DNA of 64,000 bases from Uruburuella testudinis (GTDB taxonomy: Bacteria; Pseudomonadota; Gammaproteobacteria; Burkholderiales; Neisseriaceae), in assembly GCF_022870865.1 (NCBI RefSeq), contig NZ_CP091508.1:496001-560000 (forward strand). The letters are read 5' to 3'. Numbering within the stretch: the stretch's first letter is position 1; each line of letters starts with the position of its first letter. Made by a program: the position numbers and the translations under genes. The notes below the pieces were generated by a model. It was not told where the DNA came from. It saw only the letters and a list, made by a program, of their open reading frames with translations, and searched no databases. This document shows positions 51,697-60,535 of this stretch, piece by piece.

Positions 51697-52186
51697 AACC
51701 GCTTTTTGTGCCGTGTTGATAGCCGCAGCTGTTCCGGCGGCAGCGCTGGAGAGTGACCGCAGCAAGCCGATTGAAATCGAGGCCGATCAAGGCTCGTTGG
51801 ATCAGGCCAATCAAGTCACCACTTTCAGCGGCAATGTGATTATCAAACAGGGCACACTCAATATCCGTGCCGGCAGCGTGCGCGTATCCCGCGACAACAA
51901 CGGACAGCAGCTGATGAACGCCAATGGCAGCCCTGTGCGCTTCAGCCAAACGCTCGACGGCAACAAAGGCACCGTAGCGGGGCAGGCCAACCAGGTTGAA
52001 TATTCATCGGCCACCGGCGTGGTGAAGCTGACCGGCAACGCCAAAGTGCAGCGCGGCGGCGACCGTGCCGAAGGCGCCAGCATTGTTTACAACACCCGCA
52101 CCGAAGTGTATACCGTCAGCGGCAGCAAAGCAGCGGGCGGCAGAAGCGGCAAGCGGGTTACCGTGGTGATTCAGCCGAATCAGTAA
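51677..52186 (+). CDS. lptA: LPS periplasmic bridge protein LptA
   Basis: LptA subunits form the periplasmic bridge that carries lipopolysaccharide to the outer membrane. The 169-residue protein has a signal peptide (FCAVLIAAAVPAAALE) and the OstA jellyroll (KPIEIEADQGSLDQANQVTTFSGNVIIKQGTLNIRAG, GTVAGQANQVEYSSATGVVKLTGNAKVQRGGDRAEGASIVYN). It ends in a basic GKRVTVVIQPNQ. The 20-bp overlap with lptC implies coupled translation. Confidence 0.94.
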   Translation: MTRKTLKTAFCAVLIAAAVPAAALESDRSKPIEIEADQGSLDQANQVTTFSGNVIIKQGTLNIRAGSVRVSRDNNGQQLMNANGSPVRFSQTLDGNKGTVAGQANQVEYSSATGVVKLTGNAKVQRGGDRAEGASIVYNTRTEVYTVSGSKAAGGRSGKRVTVVIQPNQ

Positions 52187-52252
52187 ACAGCCGGCCTTTG
52201 AGAGCCAGTATTTTCAGACGGCCGTTTCAGATACCGCAAGGCTGTCAAACCA

Positions 52253-52288
52253 AAGGCCGTCTGAAAAGATAACGTTTCAGACGGCCTT
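52253..52288 (+). terminator. Uptake-sequence hairpin between lptA and lptB
   Basis: AAGGCCGTCTGAAAA and TTTCAGACGGCCTT form a stem with a short loop in the 147-bp gap. An additional single core lies at 52214. It may split the operon or attenuate it. Confidence 0.6.
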
Positions 52289-52333
52289 AAAACAGACTAC
52301 AATAGCAAGCATATATCATCAGAGTGAATGCAT

Positions 52334-53068
52334 ATGGATATCCAACGCAGCCGTTTAAATGTTCAAAATCTGCAAAAAAGCTTCAAAAAGCGCCAAGTGG
52401 TCAAAAATTTCTCGCTGGAGATTGAAAGCGGCGAAGTGGTGGGGCTGCTCGGCCCCAACGGTGCCGGCAAAACCACCAGCTTTTATATGATCGTGGGCCT
52501 GATTGCCGCAGATAACGGCAGCGTGGAATTAGACGGTAACGAAATCCGCCATTTGCCGATACATGAGCGCGCCCGCTTGGGCTTGGGCTATTTGCCGCAG
52601 GAAGCCTCGATTTTCCGCAAGATGACGGTGGAGCAAAATATCCGTGCCATTCTCGAAATCAGCGGCACAGCCAAAAACCGGATGAATGAAGAGCTGGATA
52701 AATTATTGGCAGACTTGAACATCGAGCGCCTGCGCAACAATCCCGCACCGTCACTTTCGGGCGGTGAGCGCCGCCGTGTGGAAATCGCCCGCGTATTGGC
52801 GATGAAACCGCGCTTCATCTTGCTTGACGAGCCGTTTGCCGGGGTGGATCCGCTGGCCGTCATCGACATTCAAAAAATCATCGAATTTCTCAAAAGCCGC
52901 GGCATCGGCGTGTTGATTACCGATCACAATGTTCGCGAAACCCTACGCATCTGCGACCGGGCCTATATCATCAGCGACGGCACCGTATTGGCATCCGGCC
53001 ATCCCGAAGAGCTGGTTAACGACGAACAGGTCCGCGCCGTGTATCTGGGCGAAAACTTCGACTATTAA
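52334..53068 (+). CDS. lptB: LPS export ABC transporter ATPase LptB
   Basis: LptB powers lipopolysaccharide extraction with LptFG. The 244-residue protein has Walker A ([19 protein letters not shown]), the Q-loop region ([15 protein letters not shown]), signature [16 protein letters not shown], Walker [13 protein letters not shown] and the H-loop ITDHN. I prefer the ATG at 52334 ([13 protein letters not shown]) because CAGAG lies about 9 bp upstream; an ATG two codons earlier is too near it. The rpoN start follows 20 bp after the stop. Confidence 0.95.
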   Translation: MDIQRSRLNVQNLQKSFKKRQVVKNFSLEIESGEVVGLLGPNGAGKTTSFYMIVGLIAADNGSVELDGNEIRHLPIHERARLGLGYLPQEASIFRKMTVEQNIRAILEISGTAKNRMNEELDKLLADLNIERLRNNPAPSLSGGERRRVEIARVLAMKPRFILLDEPFAGVDPLAVIDIQKIIEFLKSRGIGVLITDHNVRETLRICDRAYIISDGTVLASGHPEELVNDEQVRAVYLGENFDY

Positions 53069-53088
53069 GCCTTTATCAAGCCTTTGCC

Positions 53089-54432
53089 ATGAGCCAAACT
53101 TTCCAGCTAAAACTGAAACAAACCCAGCAGCTGAACCAGAGTCTGCAACAATCTTTGCGTATTTTGCAGATGTCCGGTTTGGAGCTGGAGCAGGAAGTGG
53201 AAGAATGGTTGCAGGATAACCCTTTATTGGAGCGCCCCGACAGCGAAGAAGAGGGCAGCGGGCCGCAGCTTTCCGCCGATATCGGTAAAGCAAACCGCTT
53301 GAGTGGCGAGGACGCGGAAGACATTTGGGCGACACTGGCCGAAGAAGACGATTTCAACGCTTTTTTGCACAAACAGGTATGCGAACATCCTTTGAGCGAC
53401 AGCGAAGCCGCGCGAGTGCACATTCTGATTGATTTCCTCGACGAACAAGGCTATTTAACCGACAGCTTCAGCGATATTATTGACCACACGCCGCTGGAAT
53501 GGATGTTGGAAGAAGACAGCCTGCAAGAAGCGCTCGACCAGCTGCACACCTTCGATCCGCCCGGCGTGGGCGCTGCCGATTTGCGCGAATCACTGTTGTT
53601 GCAATTGCAGCGCCTGCCCGCATCGCCGCCACGCAATTGTGCCGCCCGCATTGTCAACCTGTTTCTCGACCAATTGGGCAAAAGCCGCCAGCAAAATATC
53701 GGCAAATTTAAAAAAGCACTGCCGCAAGACAGCACCGAAACCATTCAGACGGCCCTTGATTTGATTGCCGGTTTAAATCCTTATCCTGCTTACGGTTTTG
53801 TTTCGGCCGAGCCGACGGCGTATGTGCAGCCCGATGTATGGGTGCGGGAGGGCAAAGAAGGATGGGTAGTGAGCGGCAATGAATCCGCCTGGCCGAAAAT
53901 ACGCCTGAACCGCGAATACTGCACCATGCTCGAGGCCGCAGAGGGTGTGGATAAGGTTTGGAAAGAAAAATTAATCGAAGCCCGGCAAAAAATCGACAGC
54001 CTCGCCCACCGCAAAAGCACCGTATTGCGTTTGGCCGAATATATTGTTGAGCGGCAAGAAGATTTTTTTGTATTCGGCGAAATCGGCCTGAGCCCCATGC
54101 TGTTGAAAGATGCCGCCGCCGAATTGGGTGTGGCCGAAAGCACCGTATCGCGGGCGGTGAACCATAAATATTTGTCTTGCCCGCGCGGCGTGTTTGCGTT
54201 ACGCTATTTCTTCACACAGGCCGTTGCCACCGAGGATGGCGAGGGCGCCAGCCAAAGTGCGGTCAAAGCCGTGATGGCGCAATTGGTTGCAGCGGAGAAC
54301 AAGCAAAAACCTTATTCTGATGAAGCATTGAGCAAATTGTTGAAACAGCAGGGCATCGACATCGCCCGCCGGACGGTGGCCAAATACCGCGAAGCCCTGC
54401 ATATTCCGCCGGCGCATCAGCGCAAGCCTTGA
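53089..54432 (+). CDS. rpoN: RNA polymerase sigma-54 factor, apparently intact
   Basis: A 447-residue sigma-54. Region I is Gln/Leu-rich (LKLKQTQQLNQSLQQSLRILQMSGLELEQEVEEWL) for enhancer-protein contact; the core-binding region spans about 110-300; the helix-turn-helix is ELGVAESTVSRAVNHKYLSCPRGVFALRYFF; the RpoN box is ARRTVAKYREALHIP. The pathogenic Neisseria are reported to keep only a degenerate rpoN-like sequence lacking the DNA-binding helix-turn-helix, so an intact copy is notable. The location after lptB and before hpf is the standard one. No sigma-54 activator is in the window. An uptake sequence lies inside the gene near 53745. Confidence 0.94.
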   Translation: MSQTFQLKLKQTQQLNQSLQQSLRILQMSGLELEQEVEEWLQDNPLLERPDSEEEGSGPQLSADIGKANRLSGEDAEDIWATLAEEDDFNAFLHKQVCEHPLSDSEAARVHILIDFLDEQGYLTDSFSDIIDHTPLEWMLEEDSLQEALDQLHTFDPPGVGAADLRESLLLQLQRLPASPPRNCAARIVNLFLDQLGKSRQQNIGKFKKALPQDSTETIQTALDLIAGLNPYPAYGFVSAEPTAYVQPDVWVREGKEGWVVSGNESAWPKIRLNREYCTMLEAAEGVDKVWKEKLIEARQKIDSLAHRKSTVLRLAEYIVERQEDFFVFGEIGLSPMLLKDAAAELGVAESTVSRAVNHKYLSCPRGVFALRYFFTQAVATEDGEGASQSAVKAVMAQLVAAENKQKPYSDEALSKLLKQQGIDIARRTVAKYREALHIPPAHQRKP

Positions 54433-54508
54433 GCCGGGCGGCGGCAATATTGACCGGGGCTGCCTAGGATGCCCTAACAGCCCGAAACCCCAACCGAAGG
54501 AGTAAATC

Positions 54509-54832
54509 ATGAACCTGAAAATTACCGGTTTGAATTTCGATGTAACTGAAGCCGTCAAAAAACATGTTGCCGCCAAGTTGGAGCGCATCAACCGCCATAC
54601 AGACAATGTGATTTCTGTGACCGTTACCCTTTCGGTGGAAAAAGTTAACAAAAAAGCAGAGGCCGATGTGCATCTGGTGGGCAAAGATTTGCATGTTGAA
54701 GCGGTTGAGTCGGATATGTATGCGGCGATAGATGTATTGATGGACAAGCTTGACCGCGCTGTGTTGAAACATAAAGGCAAAAGCAACGATGTCCGTTCCG
54801 CCCCCGCCCCTGCGGTGGTCGAAGAAGAATAA
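54509..54832 (+). CDS. hpf: Ribosome hibernation promoting factor (short HPF/YfiA type)
   Basis: A 107-residue beta-alpha-beta-beta-beta-alpha protein that binds the 30S decoding site in stationary phase. NLKITGLNFDVTEAVKKHVAAKLERI and the later KAEADVHLVGKDLHVEAVESDMYAAIDVLMDKLDRAVLKHKGK are the family signature. The short C-terminal tail (APAPAVVEEE) fits the short type. The gene follows rpoN as in many proteobacteria. CCGAAGGAGTAAATC gives a strong ribosome binding site. Confidence 0.94.
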   Translation: MNLKITGLNFDVTEAVKKHVAAKLERINRHTDNVISVTVTLSVEKVNKKAEADVHLVGKDLHVEAVESDMYAAIDVLMDKLDRAVLKHKGKSNDVRSAPAPAVVEEE

Positions 54833-54850
54833 AACCTTATCAGACCGATA

Positions 54851-54878
54851 AAAAAGCTCCGGAAATCCGGAGCTTTTT
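54851..54878 (+). terminator. Rho-independent terminator of hpf
   Basis: AAAAAGCTCCGG and CCGGAGCTTTTT form a perfect 12-bp stem with a 4-nt loop, ending in T5, and close the kdsD-hpf run. Confidence 0.93.
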
Positions 54879-54882
54879 GCTT

Positions 54883-54929
54883 GAGGCCGTCTGAAAACCG
54901 TTTTGCAAAGTGCGGTTTCAGACGGCCTT
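54883..54929 (+). terminator. Second, uptake-sequence hairpin after hpf
   Basis: GAGGCCGTCTGAAAACCG and CGGTTTCAGACGGCCTT pair, five bases after the first terminator. Confidence 0.55.
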
Positions 54930-54966
54930 GTTTTCCTGATTTGATGGCGTTATGCCGATCGTGCCT

Positions 54967-55132
54967 CTAGGGTGTCCGGACAATTCGATTTACGGGTGTA
55001 TTTTGCCCCTGAAAACGCATCTGCTGCGTTAAAAAGCCTCGCAAGATGTTCAATCTTGCTGCGTTTTTTACCTGGCATCAGCACTTTTATCACAAAAAAT
55101 CTGAATCATTCTGAATGGTCAGAATACCCTAG
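54967..55132. repeat. Long-hairpin MITE, copy J
   Basis: It is bounded by CTAG on both sides, from CTAGGGTGTCCGGACAATTC to GGTCAGAATACCCTAG. Its two arms come from different variants (left common type, right GATTCAGA type), so it is a hybrid copy. Confidence 0.85.
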
Positions 55133-55159
55133 GTTGCTGAAGTGGTGAGATTGGCCATA

Positions 55160-55450
55160 AAAACAAACGCCGCCCCAAACGTGCAACGGCAAACATAACG
55201 GCAACCGAGTTCCCTCTCCTGTGGGAGAGGGTTAGGGAGAGGGCGCAAGCCGCGAGGCTTAAATAAGGGTTAGGCCGTCTGAAACCCAAAAATGATTTTT
55301 TGATGAGTGCCGGTTATCTGAGCGGTGCGCACAGAGAAGATTGCCCGGAGTATGCCGAGGTGTTGGCGAGAGGGCAGGAATAGGCCGTCTGAAAATGATG
55401 GGGATGGTGGAATACGTGATGAAGCAAACCTGCGGTTTGCCGCCGACTCT
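55160..55450. repeat. Dispersed intergenic repeat, uninterrupted copy
   Basis: It matches 13545-13985 in reverse complement: AACGGCAACCGAGTTCC, GCGCAAGCCGCGAGGCTT, a short ORF-like segment (55303-55383) reading MSAGYLSGAHREDCPEYAEV then LARGQE and stop, and an uptake sequence. It has no Correia-like insertion. The rest of 54930-55679 is repeats; no intact gene was found. Confidence 0.65.
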
Positions 55451-55529
55451 CCAACGCTCCCCCGCAGAGGGAGCCGCGTAGCAACTGTATTTTTGCCCGA
55501 CGGGGTTAAAAATACAGCTGCTACGCTGA

Positions 55530-55683
55530 CTGAATGTCGTTTATGAGCGGATTTTATCCCTGAAAACGCATCTGCTGCGTTAAAAAGTCTCGCAAGATGT
55601 CCAATCTTGCTGCGTTTTTTGCCCGGCATCTGCATTTTCAGGAACAAAAATCCCCTCATAAACAAATTGTCCGGACACCCTAG
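55530..55683. repeat. Long-hairpin MITE, copy K, providing the prmA stop codon
   Basis: The left end is replaced by CGTTTATGAGCGGATTTTATCC; the right end AAACAAATTGTCCGGACACCCTAG is complete. Its terminal CTAG contains the TAG stop codon of prmA on the minus strand. Confidence 0.8.
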
Positions 55684-56567
55684 CGTTTGACGCCGCTCAA
55701 GCAGGCCCAGCCGTTATCCAGTTGCGGTGCGGCCAAGTCAAACCATTGGCTGTAGATGGTGCTCATTTCTTCCACCTGTTCTTCTAAAATGCCGGAAAGC
55801 ACGATGCGCCCGCCCGGTTTGGTGCGCCCGGCCAGCATGTCGCCGAGCATGCGCAACGGGTTGGCGAGAATATTGGCGACCACGACATCAAACTGTTGTT
55901 CGGGCAGGGCGTCGGGCAGGTAAAATTGTGCGGCAACTTCGTTTTGTGCGGCGTTGTCTTTGCTGGCGCGGATGGCTTGTTCGTCGATGTCTACACCGGC
56001 GGCGCTGCCGGCACCCAGTTTCAGCGCCGCGATGGCGAGGATGCCGGAGCCGCAGCCGTAATCCAGCAGCGCTTCGCCGCCTTGTAGATGGTTGTCGAGC
56101 CATTGCAGGCACAAATGGGTGGTGGGGTGGCTGCCGGTGCCGAAGGCCAGGCCGGGGTCGAGTTTCAGGTTGACTGCGCCGGCATCGGGCACATCGTGCC
56201 AAGAGGGGGTAATCCACAGGCGGTCGGAAATTTTAATCGGGTCGAATTGGGATTGTGTGAGCCGCACCCAGTCTTGTTCGGGCAGGCGGTCGGTTTCGTA
56301 GACGGGCATGTCGATGCCGCACTGCTGTGCCGCTGTGCCGATGATGGCTTCGATATCGGCTTGTTCGTCAAACAATGCAATCACTTTGCTTTGCTGCCAG
56401 ATTTGTTCGGCCGGCATGCCCGGTTCGCCAAAAATGGCTTGTTCGTTGGCGGTGCCGGCATAGGCATCTTCAATGGCGGCGGAAAGTGCGCCGTGTTCCA
56501 TCAGGGCATCCGACAGCGGCTCGGCGATATGGTCGTTGACGGCAATGGTGGTTTGTTGGTAGGCCAT
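55680..56567 (-). CDS. prmA: Ribosomal protein L11 methyltransferase
   Basis: PrmA trimethylates ribosomal protein L11. The 295-residue protein has an N-terminal substrate-recognition domain (about 1-90) and a Rossmann SAM domain: GLAFGTGSHPTTHLCLQWL, LLDYGCGSGILAIAALKLG (motif I), GVDIDEQAIRASKDNA, VVANILANPLRMLGDMLAG (NxxANPL catalytic-type loop) and VLSGILEEQVEEM. The TAG stop falls in the terminal CTAG of a MITE, so the last residues (NGWACLSGVKR) may have been altered by the insertion. Confidence 0.95.
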   Translation of the reverse strand: MAYQQTTIAVNDHIAEPLSDALMEHGALSAAIEDAYAGTANEQAIFGEPGMPAEQIWQQSKVIALFDEQADIEAIIGTAAQQCGIDMPVYETDRLPEQDWVRLTQSQFDPIKISDRLWITPSWHDVPDAGAVNLKLDPGLAFGTGSHPTTHLCLQWLDNHLQGGEALLDYGCGSGILAIAALKLGAGSAAGVDIDEQAIRASKDNAAQNEVAAQFYLPDALPEQQFDVVVANILANPLRMLGDMLAGRTKPGGRIVLSGILEEQVEEMSTIYSQWFDLAAPQLDNGWACLSGVKR

Positions 56568-56584
56568 GGTGTCTTTCTTTTGTG

Positions 56585-56614
56585 AAGGCCGTCTGAAAGG
56601 GTTTCAGACGGCAT
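56585..56614. terminator. Mixed-dialect uptake-sequence hairpin upstream of prmA
   Basis: AAGGCCGTCTGAAA (AG form) pairs with TTTCAGACGGCATG (AT form) across a 2-3 nt loop, between accC and prmA. Confidence 0.5.
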
Positions 56615-56683
56615 GGTATGTGGGGCGGATACGTTTCGGTATGTCGTAGTTTGTTGATTTTAACGGATAGTGCAAGGTTTAAA

Positions 56684-56719
56684 AAGGCCGTCTGAAAACT
56701 CATGCTTTCAGACGGCCTG
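56684..56719 (-). terminator. Uptake-sequence hairpin terminating accC
   Basis: AGGCCGTCTGAAA and TTTCAGACGGCCT pair with a short loop, about 15 bp beyond the accC stop codon. Confidence 0.7.
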
Positions 56720-56733
56720 TGATTGCGGCATGT

Positions 56734-58095
56734 TTATTCTGCTTGAGCGGCTTTGCGTGCTTCCAGCCATTTTTCCAAATAGTGGATGCTGACGCCGCCT
56801 TGGCTGAAGCCGGGGTCGGTAAACAAATCACGGTGCAGGGCAGTGTTGGTTTTGATGCCGGTCACGGCCAGCTCGGCCAGTGCGACACGCATTTTGGCCA
56901 TGGCTTGCTCGCGGGTTTTGCCGTGTACGCAGATTTTGCCGATCAGGCTGTCGTAGTTGGGCGGAATGCGGTAGCCTTGGTAAATGTGGCTGTCGACACG
57001 TACACCGAGGCCGCCGGGCAGGTGGCAGCTGGTAATCAGGCCGGGACTGGGAATGAAATTGTAGGGGTCTTCGGCGTTGATGCGGCATTCGAAAGCATGG
57101 CCTTCGAGGCGGATGTCTGCCTGCGTGTATTGCAGCGGCAGGCCGCCGGCAACGCGGATTTGCTCCTGTACGATGTCTACACCGCTGATCAGCTCGGTAA
57201 CCGGGTGTTCTACCTGTACGCGAGTGTTCATTTCAATAAAGAAAAATTCGCCGTTTTCATACAAAAATTCAAATGTACCGGCGCCGCGGTAGCCGATGCG
57301 TTTGCAGGCATCTACACAGGCTTGGCCGATTTGCTCGCGTTCGGCTTCGGTGATGCCGGGGGCGGGGGCTTCTTCGATAACTTTCTGGTGACGGCGCTGC
57401 ATGGAGCAGTCGCGTTCGCCCAGGTAGATGGCGTTGCCGTGTTCGTCGGCCAATACTTGGATTTCGACATGGCGCGGTTTTTGCAGATAGCGTTCCATGT
57501 AAACCATCGGGTTGCCGAAAGCGGCGCCGGCTTCGGTTTTGGTCATTTCCACCGAGCGGATGAGGTCTTCTTTTTTCTCAACCACACGCATGCCGCGGCC
57601 GCCGCCGCCGCCTGAGGCTTTGATGATGACCGGAAAGCCGACTTCATCGGCAATGCGCATGATTTCAGCGCTGTCATCAGGCAGGGCGCCGTCGGAACCG
57701 GGCACACAAGGCACGCCGGCGGCAATCATGGCATGCTTGGCAGAAACCTTGTCGCCCATCAGGCGGATGGTGTCGGCGCGGGGGCCGATAAAGGTGAAGC
57801 CGGATTGTTCTACCTGGTCGGCAAAACTGGCGTTTTCTGCCAAAAAGCCGTAGCCCGGGTGGATGGCATCGGCGCCGGTCACTTCGGCAGCAGCGATGAT
57901 GGCGGGTACGTTGAGGTAGCTTTGGGCGGAGGCGGCGGGGCCGATGCACACAGATTCATCGGCCAGCTTTACATGCAGGCTGTCGTTGTCGGCTTCGGAA
58001 TGCACGGCAACGGTGGCAATGCCCATTTCGCGGCAGGCGCGCAAGATGCGTAAGGCAATTTCGCCGCGGTTGGCAATCAAGACTTTTTCTAACAT
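56734..58095 (-). CDS. accC: Acetyl-CoA carboxylase, biotin carboxylase subunit
   Basis: AccC carboxylates the biotin on AccB with ATP and bicarbonate, starting fatty-acid synthesis. The 453-residue ATP-grasp protein begins [21 protein letters not shown] and has the Gly-rich lid [37 protein letters not shown] and [24 protein letters not shown], the standard catalytic blocks. The length matches E. coli. It follows accB in the same direction, but a Correia-like element occupies most of the 208-bp gap, so read-through from accB may be affected. Confidence 0.97.
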   Translation of the reverse strand: MLEKVLIANRGEIALRILRACREMGIATVAVHSEADNDSLHVKLADESVCIGPAASAQSYLNVPAIIAAAEVTGADAIHPGYGFLAENASFADQVEQSGFTFIGPRADTIRLMGDKVSAKHAMIAAGVPCVPGSDGALPDDSAEIMRIADEVGFPVIIKASGGGGGRGMRVVEKKEDLIRSVEMTKTEAGAAFGNPMVYMERYLQKPRHVEIQVLADEHGNAIYLGERDCSMQRRHQKVIEEAPAPGITEAEREQIGQACVDACKRIGYRGAGTFEFLYENGEFFFIEMNTRVQVEHPVTELISGVDIVQEQIRVAGGLPLQYTQADIRLEGHAFECRINAEDPYNFIPSPGLITSCHLPGGLGVRVDSHIYQGYRIPPNYDSLIGKICVHGKTREQAMAKMRVALAELAVTGIKTNTALHRDLFTDPGFSQGGVSIHYLEKWLEARKAAQAE

Positions 58096-58145
58096 AGGGT
58101 TCTTTCAGAATGCTTTTGCAGCCGTAGTGGGCTTGAGTTCTGACC

Positions 58146-58183
58146 GGTTTCAGACGGCCTGTGCAGTTTGGCCGGCCGTCTGA
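58146..58183. terminator. Uptake-sequence pair between accB and accC
   Basis: GTTTCAGACGGCC and GGCCGTCTGAAC flank a loop of about 12 nt, next to the Correia-like element. It could reduce accB-accC read-through. Confidence 0.45.
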
Positions 58184-58192
58184 ACACACTTA

Positions 58193-58308
58193 ACACCCAT
58201 TCACAAAAGTAAGCTAACAAGGCGGCGAGCCGAAGACGTTACAACTAGTACTAGAGTACGACAAGGTGATCCAACGCCGTTAGGTTATTTTTGTGAGTGG
58301 GTATTATT
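58193..58308. repeat. Correia-like element, copy i, between accB and accC
   Basis: The ends are ACACCCATTCACAAAAGTAAGC and TTATTTTTGTGAGTGGGTA. The core, AAGGCGGCGAGCCGAAGACG, TAGTACTAGAGTACGACAAG and CCAACGCCGTTAGG, is the best match in the window to the neisserial Correia repeat. Its edge coincides with the accB TAA stop (TAATACCC). Confidence 0.8.
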
Positions 58309-58756
58309 CAATAATAAACAGCGGTTCGCCGTATTCGACCGGTTGGCCGTTTTCAACCAAAATTTCTTTGACCACGCCTGATTTTTCGGCTTCGATTTCG
58401 TTCATCAGCTTCATGGCTTCGATGATGCACAAGGTGTCGCCGGCCTTAACGCTTTGGCCGACTTCGACAAATACCGGCGCGCTGGGGCTGGGGGCGCGGT
58501 AGAAAGTGCCGACCATCGGCGATTTTTGCGCTTGGCTGAAATCTTGTGCGGCCACAGCGGCGGCTGCCGGAGCGGCAGCGGGTGCTGCGGCTGCCGGAGC
58601 GGCCATCATTTGCGGTGCCGGGGCGGCATAAATCGGTTGTTGCGATACGGTAGAGCGGGTAATGCGCACTTTTTCTTCGCCTTCGGTTACTTCGATCTCG
58701 GCGATGCCTGATTCTTCAACTAAGTCGATCAGTTTTTTGAGTTTGCGTAAGTCCAT
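58304..58756 (-). CDS. accB: Acetyl-CoA carboxylase biotin carboxyl carrier protein
   Basis: AccB carries biotin between the two half-reactions of acetyl-CoA carboxylase. The 150-residue protein has the N-terminal helix [32 protein letters not shown], an Ala/Pro-rich flexible linker (about 45-70) and the biotinyl domain with [13 protein letters not shown] and EAMKLMNE (biotinylated Lys near residue 115). The ATG at 58754-58756 follows AAAGGAACCAAT. BirA encoded at 23.8 kb would biotinylate it. The stop codon overlaps a Correia-like end. Confidence 0.96.
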   Translation of the reverse strand: MDLRKLKKLIDLVEESGIAEIEVTEGEEKVRITRSTVSQQPIYAAPAPQMMAAPAAAAPAAAPAAAAVAAQDFSQAQKSPMVGTFYRAPSPSAPVFVEVGQSVKAGDTLCIIEAMKLMNEIEAEKSGVVKEILVENGQPVEYGEPLFIIE

Positions 58757-59200
58757 ATTGGTTCCTTTTGGTAAGGTATGCGCCGGCAGCGGATAAACGG
58801 CTGCCGGGATGTCTGCGCCGTCAGGCACCCGGCCTGAATACCGCAAGCTGCGGTGTAAAAGGGGAAAAAGAATGCCGGGTCATGAGCGGGAATGAATACA
58901 ATTTCTTATGGTTAACAGGGTCATAATAATGGTGCATTTTCGCTAACTTGCCGTTAAATGTCTAGTAAAATATCAAAAAAAGGCGGTTTTGGCAGAGAAA
59001 AAGCTGTTTCGTTTTTTTTAAGAAAAAGGGCTTTTATGCCCGAGAGTATTTATTCTAAAGGATTTGGCGGGAAATGCCATCTTGCTGAAGCGCGAAAGTA
59101 TTTTTAAGGTGCAGATAAACGCAGAGGCATTTTTTGCAGATACAGTATCGGGCATGCTGCCGGCCGGGTATTATTTTGATTTTAGGCCGTCTGAAAAAAG
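58757..59200. other. Divergent intergenic region of accB and queA
   Basis: About 490 bp without a gene. It is AT-rich near 58900-59060 and should hold the accB promoter, but I cannot point to one. A single uptake sequence lies at 59184-59195. Confidence 0.4.
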
Positions 59201-59208
59201 AATCCGCG

Positions 59209-59214
59209 TATAAT
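59209..59214 (+). promoter_or_regulatory. Candidate -10 box of queA
   Basis: TATAAT lies 38 bp before the queA ATG, just after an uptake sequence; no strong -35 is visible. Confidence 0.45.
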
Positions 59215-59251
59215 GGCGGGCTGGATAAATATTTTGTGTTGGTGATATTAA

Positions 59252-60289
59252 ATGCATATTTCTGATTTTGATTTTGAGCTGCCCGAAGCGCTGATTGCCC
59301 AATATCCGCCGGCGGTGCGCGGCAGCAGCCGTTTGTTGGCGGCGCTTCCGAATGCACCGTTGCGTGATGAAGTTTTTTCGGCCTTGCCGGATTGGGTGGC
59401 TGCGGGTGATGTGTTGGTGTTTAACAATACCAAAGTGATGAAAGCGCGCCTGTTTGGTCAGAAAGCCAGCGGCGGTAAAATCGAGGCGCTGGTGGAGCGG
59501 GTGTTGGATGCGGATACGGCATTGGCGCATATCCGGTCGTCGAAATCACCAAAACCGGGCACCCGGCTGGTGTTTGAAGGCGGGGTTGAGGCGGTGATGC
59601 TCGAGCGTGCCGGCGAATTGTTTTGCTTGCGCTTTGAAGGCGGGCAGACGGTATATGAAATTTTGGCACAAAACGGCCATCTGCCGTTGCCGCCCTATAT
59701 CGAGCGCTCGGCCGATGACAGCGACGACAGCCGTTATCAAACAGTTTATGCCAAGCATCAGGGGGCGGTGGCGGCGCCCACGGCCGGGCTGCACTTTACC
59801 GATGATTTGTTGGCGCAATTGCAGGCCAAGGGTGTGCATTGTGCCGAGGTCACGCTGCATGTGGGCGCAGGCACTTTTCAGCCGGTGCGGGTGGAAAATA
59901 TTGCCGAGCACCAAATGCACAGCGAATGGTTTGAGGTGCCGGATGCCACGGTGGCGGCGGTGGAAGCGGCACAGCAGCGCGGCAATAAAGTGTGGGCGGT
60001 AGGCACAACATCGATGCGCGCGTTAGAGTCGGCCGCCCGTGAAACAGGCCGTCTGAAAGCCGGTTGCGGCGACACCGATATCTTTATTACGCCGGGCTAC
60101 CGTTTTCGTGTGGTTGACCGGCTGATTACCAATTTTCATTTGCCCAAGTCTACTTTGCTGATGCTGGTGAGTGCGTTTTCCGGCACGGCACATATTCAAG
60201 CTGTATACCGGCATGCGGTGGCGCAGCAATACCGGTTTTTCAGTTATGGCGATGCGATGCTGCTGGGGCGCTTTGACCATTCGATTTAG
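59252..60289 (+). CDS. queA: S-adenosylmethionine:tRNA ribosyltransferase-isomerase
   Basis: QueA builds epoxyqueuosine on tRNA from the SAM ribose moiety. The 345-residue protein starts [19 protein letters not shown] and has [53 protein letters not shown] and the late [11 protein letters not shown] and [19 protein letters not shown] blocks. The normal end SYGDAMLL is followed by GRFDHSI; the bases for these last residues and the TAG stop (GACCATTCGATTTAG) belong to a MITE, so the C-terminus has been replaced by insertion. An uptake sequence lies inside the gene at 60047. Confidence 0.95.
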   Translation: MHISDFDFELPEALIAQYPPAVRGSSRLLAALPNAPLRDEVFSALPDWVAAGDVLVFNNTKVMKARLFGQKASGGKIEALVERVLDADTALAHIRSSKSPKPGTRLVFEGGVEAVMLERAGELFCLRFEGGQTVYEILAQNGHLPLPPYIERSADDSDDSRYQTVYAKHQGAVAAPTAGLHFTDDLLAQLQAKGVHCAEVTLHVGAGTFQPVRVENIAEHQMHSEWFEVPDATVAAVEAAQQRGNKVWAVGTTSMRALESAARETGRLKAGCGDTDIFITPGYRFRVVDRLITNFHLPKSTLLMLVSAFSGTAHIQAVYRHAVAQQYRFFSYGDAMLLGRFDHSI

Positions 60290-60392
60290 GGGTGTATGTT
60301 GCCCGTGAAAATACATCTGTTGCGCTTTTTGCCTTGCACCTGCATTTTCAGGAACAAAAATCCCTCTATAAACGACACATCATGACACCTTG
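60268..60392. repeat. Long-hairpin MITE, copy L, overlapping the queA end
   Basis: GACCATTCGATTTAGGGGTG to CATCATGACACCTTGG, with an internal deletion of the hairpin tip (GCGCTTTTTGCC). Its first ~20 bp are coding. Confidence 0.75.
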
Positions 60393-60399
60393 GTCTTCT

Positions 60400-60475
60400 T
60401 GTGTTTTTTATTTTGATACAAACAGCAGTGCGCTATCCATAGGCTGCTCTTCTTGGCATTTTCTTGTCCTGAACC
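60400..60475. repeat. Dispersed AT-rich repeat, copy 3 (partial)
   Basis: AACAGCAGTGCGCTATC and AGGCTGCTCTTCTTGGC resemble 45763-45810. The function is unknown. Confidence 0.35.
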
Positions 60476-60492
60476 CACGTTTTGTAATATTT

Positions 60493-60525
60493 AGGCCGTC
60501 TGAAACGTTTCAGACGGCCTTTTTA
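60493..60525. terminator. Palindromic uptake-sequence terminator between queA and wzc
   Basis: AGGCCGTCTGAAAC and GTTTCAGACGGCCT abut as a 28-bp perfect palindrome followed by T5 on the plus strand. It serves queA and, from the other side, is 11 bp beyond the wzc stop. Confidence 0.75.
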
Positions 60526-60535
60526 ATGCGATGCA

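Noticed and set aside
55303-55383. A 26-codon ORF (MSAGYLSGAHREDC...) as a real gene
   Set aside because: It lacks a ribosome binding site and is part of a dispersed repeat whose other copy (13545-13985) is interrupted by a mobile element; it is best seen as a gene-tail remnant.
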